A stretch of 8,128 nucleotides of DNA, from NCBI GenBank assembly GCA_030620065.1, contig JAUXFJ010000062.1, forward strand, positions 1 to 8,128. Reading direction: 5' to 3'. A program made the position numbers and the translations under genes. Within the stretch, counting starts at the first letter, position 1. The number at the start of each line of letters is the position of its first letter. The stretch is from Anaerolineaceae bacterium. Its GTDB lineage: Bacteria > Chloroflexota > Anaerolineae > Anaerolineales > Anaerolineaceae. The notes below the pieces were generated by a model, which was not told the DNA's origin, made no database searches, and saw only the letters and a list, made by a program, of their open reading frames with translations. Positions 1 to 6,209 of the stretch are shown here, piece after piece.

Positions 1-603
1 AAGGAGGATCGAAAGAAAATCGCATCTTTGAACATATCCGATGCTTTCTACATTGAGACTACTGGTGCTCCTAGTCTATGGGGAGAAAAGGGCTTCACAA
101 CGCTCGAACGAGCTGGTGCTCGCCCAACACTTGATGTTAACGGACTATATTCAGGTTTTATCGGGGAGGGCGGAAAAACGATCATACCCGCCTATGCTAA
201 AGCGAAGCTTTCCTGCCGTCTCGTTCCTGATCAAGACCCAAATGAGGTGCACAAGCAATTAAAAATGTATCTGGAAACACACATGCCCGATACCGTAACC
301 TGGAATGTTACTATGTTTACTGGTGCTCCTGCATACTTATGTGAAAATGCTCCTGGATTAGATCGTTTCGTAGATGCACTTGAAGCTGCCTGGGGAAAAC
401 CGGTTGCATATAAACGTGAAGGAGGTAGTATCCCTGTTGCTACTTCAATGAAGGAAATCCTTGGCGTTGATTCAATCTTAACAGGTTTTGGATTACCGGA
501 TGACCATATCCATTCACCAAACGAACGGCTGCACCTCCCCACGTGGAAGCGAGGGATTAAAGCGTTAATACTATTTATATTAAGTTTCAATAATCATAAT
601 TAA
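1..603 (+). CDS. M20-family dipeptidase/metallopeptidase, C-terminal part (5' end outside window)
   Basis: The frame is open from base 1, giving 200 visible residues of a family usually about 450 long, so roughly the first half is missing. The sequence matches M20 zinc dipeptidases of the carnosinase/PepV-like group. The lid (dimerisation) domain begins around visible residue 46 with DVNGLYSGFIGEGGKT and continues through AKLSCRLVPDQDP (residues 68-80). The catalytic domain resumes near residue 115 and carries REGGSIP (139-145) and DDHIHSPNE (167-175), whose His171 is the expected metal ligand. These enzymes are cytoplasmic di-metal hydrolases of dipeptides or N-acyl amino acids. The N-terminal metal ligands and catalytic Glu lie outside the window, so activity cannot be fully judged. 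A TTG at 28 could be read as a start, but family homology continues upstream of it. The stop is 20 bases before the DUF1385 gene, implying co-transcription. Exact substrate is unknown. Confidence 0.9.
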   Translation, partial: KEDRKKIASLNISDAFYIETTGAPSLWGEKGFTTLERAGARPTLDVNGLYSGFIGEGGKTIIPAYAKAKLSCRLVPDQDPNEVHKQLKMYLETHMPDTVTWNVTMFTGAPAYLCENAPGLDRFVDALEAAWGKPVAYKREGGSIPVATSMKEILGVDSILTGFGLPDDHIHSPNERLHLPTWKRGIKALILFILSFNNHN

Positions 604-623
604 TTTACTGGAGGCAAAACCAA

Positions 624-1514
624 ATGAAAGAAAGAATGCCGGCTTACGGAGGTCAGGCTGTCATCGAAGGCGTTATGATGCGAGGTAAAAATGCTGTCGC
701 CATGGCTGCACGTGCACCTGACGGTGAAATCATTGTTCATAAAGAATTATTAACTGGCATCTACAAAACAAATATCCTGAAAATCCCCTTTATCCGTGGA
801 CTGATCAGCCTTTGGGATGCGCTAGGATTGGGAATGCGCTACCTGACTCTTTCAGCAAACATCCAAACCGGAGAAGACGAAAAGTTGGAAGGCCCCGCAT
901 TCTTTTTTACATTCGGACTTTCTTTGCTCTTTGGTGTAGTAATCTTTTTCTTGATTCCAGCTGCTCTTGCTGGTTTGCTTGAAAATTGGAGCAACATGAG
1001 TGCCTGGTGGAGCAATTTAATAGAAGGCGCCATAAGGCTTTTGATCCTTATCTTATACCTCTGGATAATAGGAAAACTTTCGGATATTAAACGCGTCTTC
1101 GCATATCATGGTGCAGAGCATAAAACCATCAACGCTTTTGAAGCAAAAGCAAAATTAACCCCCGAAATCGTCTCCCAATACTCCACTGAGCATCCTCGAT
1201 GTGGGACATCATTTATCCTTACGCTTGTTTTAATGTCAATTTTGATATTTTCGTTCTTTGGGCCTTTGCCATTGCTCTGGCGATTGATTACTCGCATCCT
1301 TATGATCCCGGTCATTGCTGGACTTGCTTACGAATATTTCCGTTGGACAGCAGCTCACATGGAAAATCCCATTATTCGCTTATTAATTAAACCAAATCTC
1401 GCGCTTCAGAAACTGTCCACTCGCGAACCTGGTCTTGATATGTTGGAAGTTTCAATCAAAGCATTCAACACAATGTACGCAATGGAAAATCAGGAGAAAC
1501 AGGAACAGAAATAA
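624..1514 (+). CDS. DUF1385 (YqhQ-like) multi-pass membrane protein
   Basis: This 296-residue protein shows the signature blocks of the DUF1385/YqhQ family (COG3872, described as a predicted metal-dependent enzyme). They are GGQAVIEGVMMRG (9-21), YHGAEHKTINAFE (161-173), HPRCGTSF (190-197) and a C-terminal TREPGLDMLEVSI block (266-278). The conserved His, Glu and Cys residues in the middle blocks could bind a metal; that is inference. Hydrophobic segments lie near 93-113, 133-151, 196-218 and 221-237, so it should sit in the cytoplasmic membrane. Length is normal for the family. The ATG at 624 is well supported by GGAGG at 610-614, nine bases upstream, and the family motif starts within ten residues. 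It sits between a peptidase gene and comEA with short gaps. The biochemical function of the family is not established to my knowledge. Confidence 0.92.
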   Translation: MKERMPAYGGQAVIEGVMMRGKNAVAMAARAPDGEIIVHKELLTGIYKTNILKIPFIRGLISLWDALGLGMRYLTLSANIQTGEDEKLEGPAFFFTFGLSLLFGVVIFFLIPAALAGLLENWSNMSAWWSNLIEGAIRLLILILYLWIIGKLSDIKRVFAYHGAEHKTINAFEAKAKLTPEIVSQYSTEHPRCGTSFILTLVLMSILIFSFFGPLPLLWRLITRILMIPVIAGLAYEYFRWTAAHMENPIIRLLIKPNLALQKLSTREPGLDMLEVSIKAFNTMYAMENQEKQEQK

Positions 1515-1522
1515 TTCATCCG

Positions 1523-2128
1523 ATGAAAACTTGGCAGATATTACTGATTGGACTTTTTTGCGGTTTGATCGCTGCAGGATTGATTTTACTGATCGCTCTT
1601 CCCCAGCGCGGGAGACCCATCACTCTGCACGCGCCCCCAACAGCAAAACCGACAGGTGAGCCTACATTGACAGCCACACCCCATCCTATAGTTGTGCATA
1701 TCGCTGGCGAAGTAAAACAACCTGGTCTCTATACACTCCCTGCAAATAGCCGTTTAAATGACGGTATAAAAGCAGCGGGCGGACTAACTGATCTCGCCGA
1801 TTCAAACCGTGTAAATCTAGCTGCTTACCTCAGCGACGGTGCGCGGATTTATATTCCAGCCGTTGGTGAAGACGTTCCTGACGATGTGGCCCTATCCATG
1901 GGCCTCACCAACACTAGTACAGACTCAAGTTTTCCAATAAACATAAACAGCGCAACAGAAGATGAACTCGTTAGTTTGCCAGGCATTGGCTCGACTAAAG
2001 CAAAGGCAATTATTGAGTATCGTGCTGAACATGGTACATTCAAGGATATTAGAGAGCTACTTGACGTCTATGGAATCGGACAAGCCATTTTTGACCAGAT
2101 CAAAGATTTAGTTACAATCGAACCTTGA
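1523..2128 (+). CDS. comEA: ComEA-type competence protein (SLBB + helix-hairpin-helix)
   Basis: This 201-residue protein has the full ComEA layout: a short cytoplasmic N-terminus, one membrane anchor (about 6-26), a Pro/Thr-rich linker (about 38-54), an SLBB domain (about 56-112, VHIAGEVKQPGLYTLP) and a C-terminal double helix-hairpin-helix DNA-binding domain (138-201). That last domain includes NINSATEDELVSLPGIG and a second VYGIG hairpin. ComEA is the exported, membrane-tethered receptor that binds incoming double-stranded DNA during natural transformation and passes it to the ComEC channel. No comEC or comEB lies in the window, so a DNA-uptake role is inferred from the family; related HhH proteins can have other roles. 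The start lies 8 bases after the DUF1385 stop with only a weak, distant AGGA-type site, suggesting translation by coupling. The Pro/Thr linker resembles those of many Chloroflexota exported proteins. Confidence 0.88.
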   Translation: MKTWQILLIGLFCGLIAAGLILLIALPQRGRPITLHAPPTAKPTGEPTLTATPHPIVVHIAGEVKQPGLYTLPANSRLNDGIKAAGGLTDLADSNRVNLAAYLSDGARIYIPAVGEDVPDDVALSMGLTNTSTDSSFPININSATEDELVSLPGIGSTKAKAIIEYRAEHGTFKDIRELLDVYGIGQAIFDQIKDLVTIEP

Positions 2129-2132
2129 ACAT

Positions 2133-2771
2133 ATGAGAACAAAATATCATCGAGAAATCACATCCAAAGCTCTAGCTCCCTATTTTTCGCATAGAGCACT
2201 TTCCGTAATCGTTAGGGCAAATATTTGGCAAGATTCCCTGCGTGGTCAAATTGGCCATGACGAGTTTCACTTCGATAATAATGCTATTGAACAGGGCAAC
2301 ACGTATATTCAATTGCAGCGTGAACTTATCATTGCGAACCTTGAAGTACATAGAGCAATTAAAGCTTGGAGAGCTATGGGGCGTTTGACGCATACTGCCC
2401 AAGATTTCTACGCTCATAGCAATTACATTGCATTATGGATAATCGGACTGAATAACAAGGAACCTAACCTAAAACATCTCAGCTTTATTGATAATTCCAT
2501 CATCAATAACCCGGATTTCCGCTCTGCTAAGACTTATTTCCCTTTAGATTATTTTGCATTATTTCCAAAACTTGGTACCATTTTTAAGAATTTATTGCCT
2601 AAGGACTCTCACGCTTGGATGAATCTCGATTCTCCTGAAAGCGGGTATCTGTTTAAATGGGCTTTCCACGCAGCAGTAAAGCGAACGCACTATGAATATA
2701 CTGAGATCATAAAAATGGTTCAGATAAAAAACTCGGCACTCCTGTCCATCTTCTCTGACTTGGCGCTATAG
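2133..2771 (+). CDS. Zinc-dependent phospholipase C / Het-C-like fold protein
   Basis: The 212 residues carry a His/Asp pattern typical of the metal-dependent, all-helical phospholipase C / S1-P1 nuclease / Het-C-like fold. Visible elements are YHREIT (His6), GHDEFHFD (41-48), the diagnostic GRLTHTAQDFYAHSN (83-97; His87, Asp91, His95), and SHAWMNLDSP (159-168; His160, Asp166), followed by a helix with HAAVKRT (179-185). These would form the metal site, so a hydrolase acting on phosphoesters is plausible, but the substrate is unknown. Unlike secreted phospholipases C there is no signal peptide, and the first conserved His is at residue 6, so a cytoplasmic protein is predicted. No in-frame extension is likely because comEA ends only 4 bases upstream. 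No clear Shine-Dalgarno sequence is seen. It is the last gene of the first tight cluster. Family assignment is by motif only. Confidence 0.72.
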   Translation: MRTKYHREITSKALAPYFSHRALSVIVRANIWQDSLRGQIGHDEFHFDNNAIEQGNTYIQLQRELIIANLEVHRAIKAWRAMGRLTHTAQDFYAHSNYIALWIIGLNNKEPNLKHLSFIDNSIINNPDFRSAKTYFPLDYFALFPKLGTIFKNLLPKDSHAWMNLDSPESGYLFKWAFHAAVKRTHYEYTEIIKMVQIKNSALLSIFSDLAL

Positions 2772-2790
2772 AAAAATTGAGGGGTATAAT
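2760..2790 (+). promoter_or_regulatory. Candidate internal promoter for yqeY
   Basis: A perfect TATAAT at 2785-2790 lies in the 25-base gap before yqeY. The best -35 match is TTGGCG (2760-2765), 19 bases upstream and therefore weak. Transcription would begin about 6-7 bases after the -10 box, that is at or beside the ATG at 2797, which would make the message leaderless. A GAGGGG stretch (2779-2784) could instead serve as a ribosome site, but it is 12 bases from the start, which is too far to be ideal. Confidence 0.4.
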
Positions 2791-2796
2791 ACATTT

Positions 2797-3246
2797 ATGA
2801 ATATTAATCAAAAATTACGTGTGCATTTATATCAAGCCATGAAAGAAAAAGATATAGCGAGTAAAAGAGTCCTTCGTCTTCTAATGACTTCGATAAAACT
2901 GGCCGAAGTTGCTAAAGGATCTGAGTTAGATAATACCGAGGTCCTTAGCATCCTACAAAAGGAAATCAAAACCAAACAAGATGCCATCGCAGACGCTAAA
3001 AAAGCGGAACGTAACGACCTTATTGCTGAAGCTGAAGATGATATCAAGATTCTCGAGAAGTATTTACCTGAACAGATCCCGCAAGATGCGTTACGCGCCC
3101 TCGCACAAGAATTGGTTGAAGAACTAGGCGCTACTTCAATGAAAGATATGGGAAGGGTAATCAAAGCTTTAATCACAAAATTAGCCGGCCGAGCTTCCAA
3201 TCAAGAAGCAAGTAGAGTTATAAGGGATATCTTGCAAGACAAATAA
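2797..3246 (+). CDS. yqeY: GatB/YqeY-domain protein
   Basis: This 149-residue protein matches the stand-alone YqeY family at its usual length. It has an N-terminal four-helix part (AMKEKDIASKRVLRLLMTSI, 14-33), a long charged helical stretch with KQDAIADA (60-67), the family marker YLPEQ (89-93), and a C-terminal three-helix domain with GATSMKDMGRVIKAL (111-125). The same C-terminal domain occurs as the tRNA-binding tail of GatB, the amidotransferase subunit that forms Gln-tRNA or Asn-tRNA. The stand-alone protein is cytoplasmic and its role is not settled. In many bacteria yqeY follows rpsU, but here it follows an unrelated gene. It heads the yqeY-pgpH-ybeY block, with 8 bases between its stop and the next start. 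A possible promoter lies directly in front of it. Confidence 0.93.
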   Translation: MNINQKLRVHLYQAMKEKDIASKRVLRLLMTSIKLAEVAKGSELDNTEVLSILQKEIKTKQDAIADAKKAERNDLIAEAEDDIKILEKYLPEQIPQDALRALAQELVEELGATSMKDMGRVIKALITKLAGRASNQEASRVIRDILQDK

Positions 3247-3254
3247 TCCAAGCG

Positions 3255-5414
3255 ATGAAAAATAAAAGAAAAGAGAAGAATTCCAAAGTTTGGTTACCTG
3301 CGAAAGCAGCCAAGATATTAGTCTTGGTCATTTCAGGTATTTTGGCACTTCTCTCTTTGATACTTCCTGATATTTTTAATCAATCGGCTTTCCAGATGAC
3401 AATAGGTGAAGTCTCTACACAAGAAATTATGGCACCTTATACGTTAGCCTATGAAAGTGAAGTACTAACTGAAATAGCTCAACAGGAAGCCGCTGCGAAC
3501 ATTGAACCAATTTACTTACAAACCGATCCAAGTATTGGACGTCATCAAATTGAAAATTTAAGAATTGTCCTTTATTACATCTCAACTATTCGTCAAGATG
3601 CCTACGCGAGTAGTGAAGAAAAGTTAGCAGATCTATCCGCTATAGAGGGAATAAGTTTTTCTGAGGAAACTACACAACGCATCCTTTCAATTATTGATTC
3701 TCGCTGGCAAGCCATAGAAGACGAGGCCGCATCAGTTCTCGAGCAAGTAATGCGAAACACTATTCGTTCACACAGTATATTAACCGCAAAAGGAAATGTG
3801 CCTTCATTAATTGATTTCTCCTTTCCCCAAGACCAGGCAGCTATCGTTATTGAATTGGTAACACCTTTCATCATCCCCAACAGCCTATATAGTGAAGAGC
3901 AGACCCAGTCAGCACGCGATGAAGCACGGCTTTCAGTCGAACCTACCATCCGTTCATTCATAACAGGTGAAATATTAGTCCAACGGGGTCAAATTATTCG
4001 CGCGGAAGATTGGGAAGCTCTGGATGCTTACAGCCTTGTCCAACCCGAGAACCGCTACAAAGAGATAGCTGCTGCAGCCATCATCGTTATTGTTATTTGT
4101 TTGTTCATCGGTTTCTACTTCACACGGAGACAGCTTGGAGCGATAGATGACCTAAAATCAATTGTCTTGATTGCGCTTACATTCATTACATTTCTTGCCC
4201 TAGCTCGATTTGTCATTATTGACAGGACGATCCTGCCTTACCTTTACCCTCTGGCGGCTTTTAGTCTTACCCTAACCATAATTTTCAATCTTGAGATTGG
4301 CATAGTCTTCACGATTGCGTTAGGTATATTAACTGCTTATGGCACACCAAGTGGTTTCGACTTAACACTCTTTTATATAATTCCCAGTTTGATCGGTATG
4401 CTTACAATCGGAAAAGCACGTCGAATTGCCTCCTTCTTTGGTTCAGGAGTCAGCGTCGGATTGGCTGGAGCAGGCATCATCTTGGCATACCGTCTACCGG
4501 ATTCAGTCACGGACTGGATTGGAATAGCTACATTGAGCGGCGCCTCTCTTTTCAATGGACTTGCTGCTGCCAGCTTAACCCTTCTCTTGCAGTACGTATA
4601 CTCTCAATTATTAAGCACCACAACCCCGCTCCAGTTGCTCGATACTTCCCGACCAGATCATCCTCTGCTTCAATTTATCCTCAGAAACGCCCCTGGCACG
4701 TATCAGCATAGTCTTCAAGTCTCTAACTTGGCGGAACAAGCCGCTGAAGCAATCGGAGCAGATGCCCTGCTCGTCCGCGTCGGTGCAATTTATCATGACT
4801 GTGGTAAAGCATTAAATCCACATTTTTTCATTGAGAACCAAGTACCTGACCAACTCAATCCACACGATGACTTAGATCCTGTTATTACAGCCGCAACGAT
4901 CATTAAACACGTTTCTGATGGTGAAGAATTGGCGCGAAAATACCGTTTACCACCACGTATCATCGACTTCATCAAAGAACATCATGGCACCCTATTAACA
5001 CGATATCAATACACGCAAGCCTTAAAATCAGCAGCTAAACCCGAAAATGTTGATAAGAAATTGTTTCGCTATCCAGGCCCTAAGCCGCAATCAAGGGAAA
5101 CTGCCCTACTTATGCTTGCTGATAGCACAGAAGCCCGTGCCAGAGCTAAAATCCCAAAAGATGAAGAGGAACTTCGGGCACTTATTCAGAAAGTCTTTGA
5201 TTTTTCTAAACATGAAGGGCAACTTGATAATACTGATCTAACACTTAAAGACATTGAAACAGCTGCCGATTCCTTCTTTAAAACATTGCTCGGCACTTAT
5301 CATCCACGTATTCTATATCCCGAATTAAAACCTTCACAAAAAACAGATCAACCGGAAAACTCAAACAGCACAACCTTAACCAAGAAGAGAAGAAGACGGT
5401 TGAAACATGATTAA
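3255..5414 (+). CDS. pgpH: PgpH-type membrane HD phosphodiesterase (c-di-AMP hydrolase family)
   Basis: The 719 residues follow the 7TM-HD (YqfF/PgpH) plan. A first membrane helix (about 20-39) is followed by a large extracytoplasmic 7TMR-HDED domain (about 40-268), about seven membrane helices (270-450) and a cytoplasmic HD domain (about 475-680). The metal-binding set is complete: His485 in QHS, His514-Asp515 in YHDCGK, His551, His576-His577 in HHGT, and Asp623 in ADSTEAR. Characterised PgpH proteins hydrolyse cyclic di-AMP to pApA, controlling osmolyte transport and wall homeostasis; that function is inferred here from the family and the intact site. The tail (about 693-719) is polar and ends in a basic KKRRRR run. 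The start is 8 bases after yqeY without a good ribosome site, and the 3' end overlaps ybeY by 8 bases, so coupled translation is likely. What the outer domain senses is unknown. Confidence 0.93.
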   Translation: MKNKRKEKNSKVWLPAKAAKILVLVISGILALLSLILPDIFNQSAFQMTIGEVSTQEIMAPYTLAYESEVLTEIAQQEAAANIEPIYLQTDPSIGRHQIENLRIVLYYISTIRQDAYASSEEKLADLSAIEGISFSEETTQRILSIIDSRWQAIEDEAASVLEQVMRNTIRSHSILTAKGNVPSLIDFSFPQDQAAIVIELVTPFIIPNSLYSEEQTQSARDEARLSVEPTIRSFITGEILVQRGQIIRAEDWEALDAYSLVQPENRYKEIAAAAIIVIVICLFIGFYFTRRQLGAIDDLKSIVLIALTFITFLALARFVIIDRTILPYLYPLAAFSLTLTIIFNLEIGIVFTIALGILTAYGTPSGFDLTLFYIIPSLIGMLTIGKARRIASFFGSGVSVGLAGAGIILAYRLPDSVTDWIGIATLSGASLFNGLAAASLTLLLQYVYSQLLSTTTPLQLLDTSRPDHPLLQFILRNAPGTYQHSLQVSNLAEQAAEAIGADALLVRVGAIYHDCGKALNPHFFIENQVPDQLNPHDDLDPVITAATIIKHVSDGEELARKYRLPPRIIDFIKEHHGTLLTRYQYTQALKSAAKPENVDKKLFRYPGPKPQSRETALLMLADSTEARARAKIPKDEEELRALIQKVFDFSKHEGQLDNTDLTLKDIETAADSFFKTLLGTYHPRILYPELKPSQKTDQPENSNSTTLTKKRRRRLKHD

Positions 5415-5871
5415 CATCATCATTAGACCGCCATTTGATAAGCTCATCGACAAAGATCGCCTTGAGTATGTTGCACAGACTGTGCTTGCCGAAACAGGTC
5501 AGACTAAGAAAGGCGATATTTCTCTGATCATTACAGATGATACAGAGATTCAACGATTAAACAAATCCTTCAGAGGGATCAATCAACCAACCGATGTTCT
5601 GTCATTTAGCAACGAATACCTAGATCTTGATACCGGCATACCTTATCTGGGAGAGATAATTATTTCTTATCCTACAGCTGAAAGCCAAGCCATACAGCTA
5701 GATAATTTAGTTTCGCACGAGTTAGAATTATTGTTGATTCATGGCTGCCTGCACCTTTTAGGATATGATCACGCAAACGAGCTTGAAAAAAAAACGATGT
5801 GGCAGTTTCAGAAGAGGCTCTTAGAACATTTACAAAATCCGATAAGAGACTTTCAAGACTATTCATTATGA
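5407..5871 (+). CDS. ybeY: Endoribonuclease YbeY (rRNA maturation / ribosome quality control)
   Basis: This 154-residue protein has normal family length and every hallmark: LNKSFRGINQPTDVLSF (51-67), LGEIIIS (81-87) and the zinc motif HGCLHLLGYDH (112-122), in which His112, His116 and His122 bind the metal. YbeY is a cytoplasmic single-strand-specific metal RNase needed for 16S rRNA 3'-end processing and ribosome quality control in many bacteria. The ATG at 5407 lies inside the last codons of pgpH (8-base overlap), with no strong ribosome site but a purine-rich GAAGAGAAGAAG stretch just upstream, which suggests translational coupling. The pgpH-ybeY order is conserved in Firmicutes (yqfF-yqfG). 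The stop overlaps the start of the next small gene as ATGA. Confidence 0.96.
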   Translation: MINIIIRPPFDKLIDKDRLEYVAQTVLAETGQTKKGDISLIITDDTEIQRLNKSFRGINQPTDVLSFSNEYLDLDTGIPYLGEIIISYPTAESQAIQLDNLVSHELELLLIHGCLHLLGYDHANELEKKTMWQFQKRLLEHLQNPIRDFQDYSL

Positions 5872-6110
5872 AGTTCATCGGATTATCTAGTGTTTTTGGT
5901 TTAACCCTGCCTTTTATATCCTTGTTGGTTATCTTGCTTTCATTCTTGATTATTTTTCCATCCTGGTATCTTAAAAGCTGGTTTAATACTCATCTCCATA
6001 GCACTCTATCAATCATCGAAACCACCTTGAACACCACCAACAGCAGTTTTGACTTAACTTGCAGTTCCCTCCAACTCAGCTTGATCCTTCAAGGGTTGGA
6101 TTTGATATAA
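5868..6110 (+). CDS. Small single-pass membrane protein, unknown function
   Basis: This is an 80-residue product that I do not recognise. A long hydrophobic helix spans about residues 9-31, followed by SWYLKSWFN and a Ser/Thr/Leu-rich tail with leucines or isoleucines at near-heptad spacing (about 45-80: STLSIIETTLNTT, then SSLQLSLILQGLDLI). The tail may form a short amphipathic helix or coiled coil outside the membrane. I chose the ATG at 5868 because it overlaps the ybeY stop (ATGA), the usual sign of coupled translation; a start at 5799 would lie deep inside ybeY. The layout recalls the N-terminus of longer membrane-anchored coiled-coil proteins common in Chloroflexota, so this may be a shortened relative or a decayed remnant. 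In Bacillus this position holds dgkA, but the sequence shows no resemblance to diacylglycerol kinase. The gene is supported only by context and length. Confidence 0.55.
   Translation: MKFIGLSSVFGLTLPFISLLVILLSFLIIFPSWYLKSWFNTHLHSTLSIIETTLNTTNSSFDLTCSSLQLSLILQGLDLI
6070..6100 (+). terminator. Imperfect hairpin at the 3' end of the small membrane gene (weak terminator candidate)
   Basis: Bases 6070-6076 pair with 6094-6100 (seven pairs, one G-T), and 6080-6084 pair with 6089-6093 (five pairs) around a four-base loop; the only irregularity is a three-base bulge at 6077-6079. It is followed by TTTGATAT, a poor U-tract. It lies inside the coding sequence of the 80-residue protein, just ahead of its stop. 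It could end or attenuate the upstream transcript before argF, or be incidental. Confidence 0.3.
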
Positions 6111-6135
6111 AGCAGGAACCCAATTGTTATTATTT

Positions 6136-6165
6136 CTGACAAATATTATAGAAAAAAGTTATCAT
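6136..6165 (+). promoter_or_regulatory. Candidate promoter for argF-rocD
   Basis: CTGACA (6136-6141) differs from the -35 consensus at one base. TATCAT (6160-6165) differs from the -10 consensus at one base. The spacer is 18 bases. A start near 6172 would give a leader of about 38 bases containing the argF ribosome site. No ARG-box-like palindrome is evident to me. Confidence 0.5.
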
Positions 6166-6199
6166 TCACCACAATAAGCATTAATAAATTTCATGACTT

Positions 6200-6204
6200 A
6201 GGAG
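6200..6204 (+). promoter_or_regulatory. Ribosome binding site of argF
   Basis: AGGAG lies five bases before the ATG at 6210 and supports that start over any other in the frame. Confidence 0.75.
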
Positions 6205-6209
6205 CCCAT

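Larger units (their letters stand above)
6111..6209. other. Intergenic gap before argF
   Basis: This 99-base AT-rich spacer is the longest non-coding stretch in the window. Apart from the candidate promoter and the argF ribosome site I see no tRNA, riboswitch, T-box or convincing repressor operator in it. It separates the ybeY cluster from the ornithine genes and is the most natural break between transcription units. Confidence 0.7.

Noticed and set aside
61..330. Direct repeat ACTGGTGCTCCT at 61-72 and 319-330
   Set aside because: Both copies encode Thr-Gly-Ala-Pro in the same reading frame of the peptidase; only 12 bases, with no further similarity around them.
839..1315. Minus-strand frames within the DUF1385 gene
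   Set aside because: They are complementary to conserved family blocks of the + strand gene and have no independent support.
5278..5553. Minus-strand open frame of 91 codons across the pgpH-ybeY junction
   Set aside because: It lies antisense to two well-supported genes, has no recognisable domain or ribosome site, and its cysteine-rich product looks like a shadow translation.
5799..5867. Longer N-terminus (103 residues) for the small membrane protein
   Set aside because: The added part is out-of-frame translation of the ybeY 3' end; the ATGA overlap at 5868 gives a better start.
5868..6110. Diacylglycerol kinase DgkA, expected by synteny after ybeY
   Set aside because: The protein has a single membrane helix and none of the DgkA motifs; synteny with Bacillus ends at ybeY.
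6193..6201. Two-codon frame ATG-ACT-TAG just before and overlapping the argF ribosome site
   Set aside because: It could act as a minimal upstream frame, but it has no ribosome site of its own and such short frames are common by chance in AT-rich leaders.
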